From assembly GCA_902796565.1 (NCBI GenBank), contig CADBPP010000315.1, forward strand, positions 1-6,055: a DNA stretch of 6,055 bases, read 5' to 3'. The DNA comes from an uncultured Eubacteriales bacterium. Lineage in GTDB: Bacteria; Bacillota; Clostridia; Eubacteriales; Anaerofustaceae. This document shows, one piece after another, positions 1 through 6,055 of this stretch. Each line of letters begins with the position of its first letter. Within the stretch, counting starts at the first letter, position 1. Made by a program: the position numbers and the translations under genes. A model generated the notes under the pieces. That model ran no database searches and was not told the origin of the DNA. It saw only the letters and a program-made list of their open reading frames with translations.

Positions 1-1
1 G

Positions 2-3000
2 AATCCCGAGGACAGTTCTTCCGGGACTTTCCGGTCGAATGAGGAAGGACTGACCTTTGTTTACGATGCCGTGCTTTCTTCACGGTACACCCTGGCGGAG
101 GGAGCGGAGCTTCCTTCGATCACGGTGACGATTTCTGCGGAGGGCGGCAGACTGCTCCCGATGAGACCGCTTGAGAAGGTGGAGGATTACGAGGAGGGCA
201 TGGCCTACATCGGCTTTGGCTGTGACGATGCAGCGATGGATGAGCACGGACGCTATATCGTGACGCTGCTCCGTGACGGATGCGAAGAGGAAACCGCATC
301 GGTGACGCTTTATACTGTGGATGTTTCCTCCCGGTATGGGACAGACTATGAAATCGTACAAACGGAAGAGTACGAGACCCTTGTAACACCACAGGAAACT
401 ACCCTGATGGAACTGGCGGGCCGGAATGCCGATATGAAAACCAATGAGGAGGTTTTGAGCGCTACGGCTGAGGAAGCCGGTGAAAAGTTTGCGGAGGAGA
501 TCGCAGAGGAAAACAATATTCCATACAATGTTCTGAACAGAACGCGCAGCAGCCTGCAGGGCGACAGTACGGTTCTGGGCGGCAGCCTTGTCCCGGCGAA
601 TACGGATGACGGGGACGAAGACAGAATTAAAGTAGCGACGCCTTCGAATTATACAGAGGATCCGCACAGTCTTGCGGCCCTGAAACGGGCCCAGACGGGA
701 CTGCCTACAAGAGAGACCTTTGAGCAGGAGTATGATGAGAACAGCCTGAACCTGATCTCCCAGCTGATTCCTGAAGATCTGTCAGCGCTGATCGAGACCT
801 CTTCGGAGACGGTCATTACTTTTGCGCCTTATGAAACGGAAAAACGCGTCGTGATCGAGATCATGGATGACGAGGAGTCGGAAGATACGGAGATTTTCGA
901 ACTGGCGATTGCTGATCCGAACGGACCGGCCCTTCTCCATGACCGCGCGGCGGTCTCCTTCCGTATTCAGGACGATGAACCTTATGAATATTCGGAGATC
1001 CGATTCTCTGAGCCCGAATTTAAAGCGGACAGTCTGTCCGCTCAGGTCGTCGTGGAGAGGACGGAAGCTGTTTATACATATGTAACGGCATCCGTTAAAA
1101 CTTCTGACGGCACAGCAGTGAGCGGGACTAATTATCCGGCCCTTGAATCGGAGATCAGCATGGTTCCCTTCCAGACGAAAGCCGTGGTAGAGATCCCGGT
1201 GACAGGATCTGACAGGGAACTGGATTTTACCGTGGAACTGACGGGTCTGAAGGGCGTAAAACCGGGAGATCAGCAGAAAGCGAAGATCATCATCCCGGTG
1301 ATCTATGAGGATAAGGACGACGGAGCCGATACCCCGGCCATCATCGAAGACGGTGATGACGGCGGAAAAGAGATGACCTTTCAAAAGGCCTCCACGTATC
1401 GCGCCGCTCCCATGCTTCGCGCCGGCGGCGGTCAGAATGACGAAAAACCTACTTCTATCAATATCAGCGGGGTCGGGGATTGCCGCGTCGACTGGGGGAA
1501 CACGGAAGGTTACGGGGCGATCATCGATCCGGCGCAGGAAAAGTACGGCGTGACTGCGGAAATCGGACGGTATTACCCTGCGGAAAGAAAAGCGGCCAAA
1601 AATGACGATTTGTATAGGTTCGATTATGGATATCAATTCGGATGGGGTGACAATGGGTCTACCAAAATCAGCGAATATGACAGCGCGAAAGGCTACGGCC
1701 ATCTGAAATGGTATTCCGCCCTTGTCTGGGAAAAGGGAGGTGTTTTTGCCGACTTCCGTTTTATTCCATCCCGTTGGCAGTCTGTCTTTCTGGACCGGGC
1801 AACGAATTCCGCCTGGAAATCTTCGGTGCACGGCATGGAGGTCGTCCTGCGCAAAAACAATACTGACCCGTACTCATACAGGAATGTTGCGGACTCCAGC
1901 AGAGCGGGAGATTTTCCGCGAGGCCTCAGGGGACCGCTGACACTCCTCATGGTAGGAGGAAACGGCTGGGGAAACGGCACGAACAATGTGCGGGAAAATC
2001 ATCCTCTGATAGATGACTGGACGTCCAGCAGGAGGCTCGTCATCTATGCCAAGAGGGTCGATACGCATCTGGTGCGTCCGGAAATGTATTTCTGGGGCGT
2101 GGTACTTCTGAACCGTGAATTTCACGTTGCACTGGAGCAACCCGATGATATGACCTACCGCAGAGCCGGCAGAGCGGATGTAAAGGAAAAACCCTGTGTT
2201 GTATCCATGGATGAGATCAATAAGGTACGGTTCCTGGGACAGAGCATCAATTTCCGCCTGACGCCGAATTCCACGGAAGGCGCCCGGGATCCCATGTCCA
2301 CAACAGGCGTGATCAACGGCATCCTGGATTATTATGAGATCCGGGTCAAGGGTTCTTCCGAAGTTCTTAAGGTGCCTAATACAAAGGGCAATACCCTCGC
2401 ATTTGACGAGGACCTGGTCAAAAAGATCGACAAGATAACGAAAAAGGTCGACCAGAGCAAGTACGGTTTTTATACTTCCATAACCGTCAAGCCGCACTTC
2501 AGGGAAAAGTATGTGACGGTCGAGGTGCTGCCGGACAGCATGGGAAGCTTTACCGATAATGATCTTTATGTGACGGCAGGAGGCTCTGCGAAGGAGATCA
2601 GCGCGAAATACAAGGTGGGTGACCAGCTGAATCTGGCAGCGAAGCCTGCGTCCGGTTACGAAAACTATTTCCATGATACGGTTCGGTATAAATCCTTCTT
2701 CAACTATGCCGAAAAGGATATCCTGTCCAAAGATGATTTCTACCTGCAGAACAGGGGCAGCAGCGGGTCGGTGATTCCTCTGATGCTTAAGGACGCATAC
2801 TATCAGGTGCAGCCCTGCTTTACCGAGGGGGACAACTATATAGAAATCGAACTCACCGACAAGGCAAAGCAGTATCTGGATGTACAGGACCTGGTGACTT
2901 CCGCCCAGATCGATGAGGAAGTAAGAAAAGGACGGCTCAATAATAAATTTGCCGCCCAGATGAAAAAACTCAGCATCCTCCGGACCGCTGCCCCGGGCCA

Positions 3001-6000
3001 GTCCGGGAACGCGCCCTGTACGCGGCCGGTCACGGGTGATGCATATACCCTGATGGCGTTTCCGAAGGAATCGGCCTATAAGAAGTACCGTCCCGTATGG
3101 ACCATCGTTCAGACGGGAGAAAAGATCCAGGGAGAGATCCTGGATTTCATCGCAAGAGACAGAAGGCAGTACAACAGGATAAGGCTCGACGCCGAGCCGT
3201 ATCCGGAGACCCCTGTGTACTATTCTGTGTCAGGAAATACGCTCTTTTCCAGTTACTCCCTTAGGAGTAACGGCCAGCCTATGGTCAACCAGCCTGCGTC
3301 CGAGGCTACGGTTTATGCGGGCGTCCGTCCTGCGGAATACCCGGCGGCGGGAGGAACGAAGGTGGTTTATGACAGCCGCCCTGCTTCTGATACGGATGAA
3401 AAGGGATATTTTGAGGTCAACGGCATTTATGCCTGCCACGGAGATACGGTCTCGATGAAGATCGAGGCTAATGGTGTAGACCAGGTGAAGTATGTCAAGC
3501 TGAACGGAAAACAGGCCGGCACGGTGGACAAAAAAATCGCGGTTCCCGCGAAGGAAAACGGTCAGGACGTATACAAGGAGACTGTCGTTGCCTGTTACCG
3601 CACCGCTGTGGCGGATAAGAACACCAAAGAGGAGACGGACAGTATCTATCTCCCGGTAGCGACGCCGTATAAGCCATATATAACCAATGTTGACTACAAA
3701 TATGAGGAACATATCATAGACACCCGGAACAACCAGATCGGTATCGTGGATGACGATATATTGAACATCAGTTTCCAGGTGAAAAATGCGGAAAATGAAA
3801 ATGTGAAGGCTGTTTACTATCAGATCGTGAACTATAAGGGAGAAGTGATGCCCTATAAGTATGATACGGTCGAAGACGGCGGCGTCTGGAAAGGAAAGAT
3901 CCGTTCCGTTGCCATGCGTCCGGGGGATCAGGTCTATGCATGGGTAGAGAGTGACAAAACCATAACCGATGCCAATAAAAAGACCACGAACTGGACGTCA
4001 CCGCACATCAATACCGGCCTCAGTTTCTATGAAATGAGCGTAAATCCCGTCAACCTGACTTATCAGGATGCAGTTCCGGAGGATCAATTTGCGGCATCAG
4101 CACCGATCGTCGGCGATATCTGTCTGGATGTGGATTCGGGCACGATCGGGCTGAAAAAGAAATATGCGGATCCCAAAAATCCGGCCACTTCGGCATACAC
4201 CACTTCTTTCATGCTTTCCCTGGATTCCAGGGATATGATCAAAGCCTATAATGATGCCAGTGCCATCTGGAACGGTGAGACCAGTGCTGCTTCCGTATCG
4301 GTAAGTGACAAGCTTGACAGCGAACTGGCTACGATGAAGGATGGAAAGACGCCGCAGGAGCAGGAGGAAATCGAGAAGCAGTGGAACGAAGGCGGAAGAA
4401 ACGCGAGGAAAAAGGAACTTCAGAGAGAGAACATCGAGAAGTCTCAGTCGAAGATGAACAAGAAAGCAAATAAGCTTTCCAACATCCTCAGCGTCGCTTT
4501 TAAGCTGGTGCTCCAGTTCTACTATGTGTACAATCCCAATTCGGCGGACGGGGTCGGAAGACACGAATGTGTCGGAGGCGTCGTCGGGATCTATGTCGGT
4601 ACAAATGCCGTCTGGTCGCATCATGGCATGCTTCCCTATCCTCCGATTCCCGTATTCGTCAAGATCTCTGCGCCGGTAGGCATCAGGATGGAGGGCAAAT
4701 GGAAGTTTGACAGTGCCCGGAAGACGGCGGCAGAAATGGGACAGGAGGAAAACCTGGCCAAGGCATTCCCGGGTCTGAGCCCCTGGTTTACCTTCGGCAT
4801 TCAGGATCTGGAGCTTTCCTTCGGACCGGGATTCGCAAAGGGACCGAATATCCGCGGTTTCCTGACGATCGGATTTCTTGCCACCTGGAAGTTCGGCAGT
4901 AAGCCCGATCCCGCCACCGGAAGCACCGGAGGTATTAAGTTCAGCTTTGGCGGAGGCATACAGGTCGACCTGATCTTCTTTAAGCCGAAGGTGAAGTGGG
5001 GACCTGTTGAAACGGGGACCGGCATTTATGACAAGAACAACCGGAAACGATCTCTGAAGGCAGCGAACGTATATTATGCGGCGGCGCCGGATGACAGCGA
5101 CGGGGTGGAGAGCACGATCGAACTGCCATATCTGGACGGCGGCCCGGATCTTTCAGCGGCGTCTGACGCAAAGGCCGGGACAGAAGCAGAAGCCGTGGAT
5201 GAGAGGCTTCTGGAGGATAAAAGCCTGGAATACGCCCGGCCGCAGATGATCATGCTGGACGAGGACCGGGTTATGCTGGCGTATCTGAAGAACTCCGGTA
5301 CGGATGAAGAACATCCGGCCAATGCACCCAGACTATATTACACAGTGGGAACGCTCGGGGAAGGTTTCTCCCTTGAAGGTGCAAAGCAGGTAGATACAGA
5401 GCATCCGAACACCGCAGACAGCTGTCCGGCGCTCCTGCGCATGACGGATGCTTACGGCAGTCCTACGGATCAGGTCTTTGCTGCATGGGTGAGCCCGGAA
5501 AGGCCGTTGACTGCGGACGGGACGGACGCCGAGGCTGTTGCGGATGATCTGGAGAGCCTGAAGATCTGGCTGCAGGAATACACGATCACAGGAAATGATG
5601 CGGATCCTCTGGAAGCCGTCGAAAAGCCGGTCTGTGTGACCGGCGCACGTGACGCGGCGTTTTCCTTTACCGAGCTGAAGCTCGATACGCAGATGCACAC
5701 GGAAAATGACGGATCTAAACAGGTCGATCTTGTTATCACTTATAAAATGACTGACTTTGACAATACAACACAGTCTGCAGCGAACCTTATAAGCATGACG
5801 GCCAACTACATGACCATGGGCAGATCTGTGTATGATCCTGTTGAAAAGAAGATCCGCACCTTTGAAGCAGGCGGTGAGACCTGGGATACTGAATATATTT
5901 CGATTCAGCATCCGACTGTAACGGATCCTCTGCTTACGGATTATGACACCATTACCTATATGCCCAGTAAGGAACTGCAGGATATGGGAGCGAGGGACGA

Positions 6001-6055
6001 ATACCGCCTGGAGACCTGGATCGCCGACACGGACTTGGATACGGGGACCAACGAA
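2..6055 (+). CDS. Giant multi-domain surface protein with Calx-beta domains, internal fragment (both ends missing)
   Basis: One reading frame stays open from base 2 to base 6055, giving 2018 codons without a stop; the other two forward frames are broken repeatedly. Start and stop both lie outside, so full length exceeds 2018 residues. The translation reads as extracellular protein throughout: acidic, rich in Asp, Glu, Gly and Tyr, about a dozen cysteines, alternating beta-strand patterns and acidic linkers, and no obvious membrane span. Recognisable modules in order are a split Calx-beta-like domain (about 70-326), a second Calx-beta-like domain (328-437), a bacterial-repeat-like segment (821-955), a carboxypeptidase-regulatory/CNA-B-like domain (1074-1170), an Ig-like segment (1225-1343), a helical then beta-rich module (1344-1690) and propeller-like repeats (1745-2018). 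Giant Calx-beta proteins are known from Lachnospiraceae and related Clostridia, usually without assigned function. I infer an exported adhesin or stalk-like role. Signal peptide, wall anchor and promoter are not in view. The coding frame is very secure; the function is not. Confidence 0.93.
209..979 (+). other. Calx-beta-like domain 1, split by an insertion (residues ~70-326)
   Basis: The first half, residues about 70-117, has the Calx-beta opening pattern: a strand around YIGFG, an acidic turn, the strand YIVTLLRDG, then VTLYTVDVSSRYGTDYE, with the diagnostic GTDYE at 113-117. The second half resumes at about 269 with TVITFAPYETEKRVVIEI, equivalent to the usual 'g.ltFapGet.k.i.v.i' strand pair. 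It then gives the acidic signature DDEESEDTEIFELAIADP at 289-306 and closes with FRIQDDE at 320-326. In Calx-beta domains these acidic residues belong to the calcium-binding or structural loops. Between the halves lies an extra block of about 150 residues. Assignment is by motif recognition only. Confidence 0.75.
353..805 (+). other. Acidic, helix-prone insertion within Calx-beta domain 1 (residues 118-268)
   Basis: This stretch sits exactly where a normal Calx-beta domain would pass from GTDYE to the 'tFapGe' strand within a few residues. It is rich in Glu and Ala, for example ATAEEAGEKFAEEIAEENN around 155-175. It then passes through an Asp-rich turn (TDDGDEDR) and ends in a second helix-prone part with LNLISQLIPEDLSALIE. 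It looks like mixed helix and disordered linker rather than beta sheet. No family is recognised. It could be a flexible spacer, a partner-binding helix or a protease-sensitive segment; nothing in the sequence decides between these. Confidence 0.6.
983..1312 (+). other. Calx-beta-like domain 2, uninterrupted (residues 328-437)
   Basis: It follows domain 1 directly after the DDEP junction. It begins with the strand EIRFSEPEFKAD, continues with QVVVERTEAVYTYVTASVKT, and carries the classic turn SDGTAVSGTNYP at 368-379, matching the family's 'sdGTAtaGsDY' pattern with Asn in place of the usual Asp. Later strands MVPFQTKAVVEIPVTG and LDFTVELTGL match the 'tFapGe.sktv.vpi' and 'E.F.v.L' positions, although the acidic Ca-loop is weaker than in domain 1. 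It ends at IIPVIYED before an Asp-rich linker. Length, about 110 residues, is normal for the family. Tandem Calx-beta domains are typical of extracellular adhesive proteins. Confidence 0.75.
1313..1453 (+). other. Asp/Gly-rich linker (residues 438-484)
   Basis: A low-complexity acidic stretch (KDDGADTPAIIEDGDDGG) is followed by a basic Ala/Arg segment (ASTYRAAPMLRAGGG). It separates the Calx-beta pair from the next globular module and has no beta-strand alternation, so a flexible hinge is the simplest reading. The second part resembles the mature start found after signal peptides in some clostridial exported proteins, but here it is deep inside the reading frame and no hydrophobic signal core precedes it. 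Confidence 0.5.
1454..2164 (+). other. Unrecognised Gly/Trp/Tyr-rich module (residues 485-721)
   Basis: This is about 240 residues with an unusually high aromatic content. Examples are RVDWGNTEGYG near 496-506, FDYGYQFGWGDNG, HLKWYSALVWEKGG and EMYFWGVVLL. There is also a glycine-asparagine loop, GGNGWGNGTNN, at 652-662. The pattern of short strands with Gly/Asn turns suggests a compact beta fold, possibly a lectin-like or carbohydrate-binding sandwich, where exposed Trp and Tyr often contact sugars. I do not recognise the family and see no catalytic signature, so the binding idea is inference only. It ends near HVALEQPDDMTYRR. Confidence 0.4.
2165..3217 (+). other. Mixed beta region with a bacterial-repeat-like segment (residues 722-1072)
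   Basis: The clearest part is residues 821-955. There strands such as YGFYTSITVKPHF and KYVTVEVLPDSMGSFT lead to KYKVGDQLNLAAKPASGYENY at 869-889. The order 'vGd.l.L.a.p..Gy' is the signature of Gram-positive bacterial surface repeats of the InlB-B/Flg_new type. It closes with YYQVQPCFTEGDNYIEIEL. Before it, around 735-820, lies a similar beta segment with a Lys-rich turn (LVKKIDKITKKVDQSKYG). After it, 956-1072 holds a helix-prone stretch and then strands around YRPVWTIVQTGEKIQGEIL. Such repeats act as spacers in wall-anchored proteins. The family call for 821-955 is tentative; the flanks are unassigned. Confidence 0.45.
3221..3508 (+). other. Carboxypeptidase-regulatory/CNA-B-like beta sandwich (residues 1074-1169)
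   Basis: The order of elements fits this transthyretin-like fold. There is an opening strand YYSVSGNTLFSSYSL, then GQPMVNQPASEATVYAGV, corresponding to 'g.pv.gA.V.a'. The hallmark turn DTDEKGYFEVNGI at 1130-1142 corresponds to 'T.edGyF.l.gl'. Last comes GDTVSMKIEANGVDQVKYVKLNG. In surface proteins these domains form rigid stalk units, and some carry Lys-Asn isopeptide crosslinks; I cannot identify such a triad here. About 95 residues is the expected size. Confidence 0.5.
3674..4030 (+). other. Ig-like beta segment (residues 1225-1343)
   Basis: It begins at PYITNVDYKYEEH and contains the strand series ILNISFQVKNAENENVKAV, YYQIVNYKGEVMPYK and VWKGKIRSVAMRPGDQVYAW, ending near NTGLSFYEM. The spacing, and the 'GDqvyawVes' strand towards the end, are typical of Ig/FN3-like spacers in bacterial surface proteins, although no family is identified with confidence. 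A DDD cluster in GIVDDDILN could bind calcium; this is speculation. Confidence 0.4.
4304..4516 (+). other. Charged helical, possibly coiled-coil stretch (residues 1435-1505)
   Basis: From SDKLDSELATMKDG through EQEEIEKQWNEGGRNARKKE and NIEKSQSKMNKKANKLSNIL the sequence is dominated by Lys, Glu, Gln and Arg. Proline occurs only near the start, and hydrophobic residues are roughly spaced as in amphipathic helices. It then turns more hydrophobic (SVAFKLVLQFYYVY). It interrupts an otherwise beta-rich protein and immediately precedes a glycine-rich beta region, so it may be a helical hairpin inserted into that module. Heptad regularity was judged by eye only. Confidence 0.5.
4568..4999 (+). other. 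Glycine- and aromatic-rich beta region of unknown family (residues 1523-1666)
   Basis: The stretch contains repeated strands with alternating hydrophobic or aromatic residues: CVGGVVGIYVGTNAVW, PVFVKISAPVGIRMEGKWKF, PWFTFGIQDLELSFGPGF, RGFLTIGFLATWKFG and IKFSFGGGIQVDLIFFKP. Turns are Gly-, Pro- or Asp-rich. The look is of long antiparallel hairpins, similar on the surface to a membrane beta barrel, which would be odd in a Gram-positive surface protein; a large soluble beta sheet or sandwich is more likely. Together with the preceding helical stretch it forms one module of roughly 1344-1690. No known domain is recognised. Confidence 0.45.
5072..5233 (+). other. Acidic Ala/Asp/Glu-rich linker (residues 1691-1744)
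   Basis: The sequence from YYAAAPDDSDGVESTIEL to DERLLEDKSLEY is rich in Ala, Asp and Glu and includes ASDAKAGTEAEAVDE. It lacks aromatic residues in its centre and strand alternation, so it is probably flexible. It separates the unknown helical/beta module from the propeller-like repeats. Confidence 0.5.
5234..6055 (+). other. Beta-propeller-like repeats, continuing past the window (residues 1745-2018)
   Basis: At least two units share a pattern of 'P.i..l.dgrv.lay', 'l.Yt.....g..f', then 'd..P.l......vfaaWv'. The first runs from ARPQMIMLDEDRVMLAYL (1745) through RLYYTVGTLGEGFSL to QVFAAWVSPE (about 1831). The second runs from LKIWLQEYTITG (1853) through FSFTELKLDT to KQVDLVITYKMTDFD (about 1919). 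A further unit appears to begin at YRLETWIADTD near the end of the window. This is the appearance of TolB/BNR-type four-stranded propeller blades, which bind ligands or proteins. No Asp-box (SxDxGxxW) is seen, so a sialidase is not supported. Blade count cannot be determined because the gene continues. Confidence 0.45.

Noticed and set aside
867..1085. Short open frame on the + strand out of register with the main gene (also 1722-1940).
   Set aside because: They lie wholly inside conserved-looking domain sequence of the main frame, have basic low-quality translations, and I saw no ribosome binding site.
782..1831. A 349-codon open frame on the minus strand, with others at 80-667, 1874-2674, 3230-3712, 4097-4624 and 5333-5911.
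   Set aside because: All six are aligned codon-on-codon with the + strand gene, so a stop arises only opposite TTA, CTA or TCA codons. The + strand gene rarely uses these; for example TCA at 782 and CTA at 5333 end two of the frames. The translations are Arg/His/Ile-rich and lack recognisable domains. They are by-products of codon bias.
4568..4999. Possible outer-membrane beta barrel, suggested by alternating hydrophobic and aromatic strands.
   Set aside because: The rest of the protein looks like a Gram-positive surface protein, the strands are interrupted by Pro-rich segments, and no terminal barrel signature is visible. It is kept as an unknown beta module instead.
5234..6055. Sialidase (BNR) catalytic propeller.
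   Set aside because: No SxDxGxxW Asp-box and no RIP-type arginine motif was found in the repeats.

Overview
The whole window is the inside of one very long protein-coding gene on the + strand. Reading from base 2, all 2018 codons to base 6055 are open. There is no stop codon, and neither the true start nor the true end lies in the window. No second gene, RNA gene, mobile element, CRISPR array, promoter or terminator is visible, and there is no gene-free stretch.

The encoded fragment looks like the middle of a giant exported, multi-domain surface protein from a Gram-positive gut-type Clostridia member, most likely Lachnospiraceae. This rests on the acidic, Tyr-rich composition with only about a dozen cysteines, the slightly above 50% GC (judged by eye from a short sample), the avoidance of TTA and CTA leucine codons, and the chain of Calx-beta, Ig-like and propeller-like modules. 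The signal peptide and cell-wall anchor expected for such a protein would lie outside the window, so surface location and taxonomy are inferences.

Layout by residue of the fragment: (1) about 70-326, a Calx-beta-like domain split by a roughly 150-residue acidic helical insertion; (2) 328-437, a second, more compact Calx-beta-like domain; (3) 438-484, an Asp/Gly-rich linker; (4) 485-721, a Gly/Trp/Tyr-rich module I do not recognise; (5) 722-1072, mixed beta modules including a segment resembling Gram-positive bacterial surface repeats; (6) 1074-1170, a carboxypeptidase-regulatory/CNA-B-like beta sandwich; (7) 1225-1343, an Ig-like segment; (8) 1344-1690, a module with a charged helical stretch followed by a glycine- and aromatic-rich beta region; (9) 1691-1744, an acidic linker; (10) 1745-2018, blade-like repeats of a probable beta-propeller that runs off the end.

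No catalytic motif was recognised. The architecture fits a surface stalk or adhesin-like protein that carries binding modules, but no ligand can be named. The two most interesting points are the interrupted Calx-beta fold and the unrecognised helix-plus-beta module at 1344-1690.
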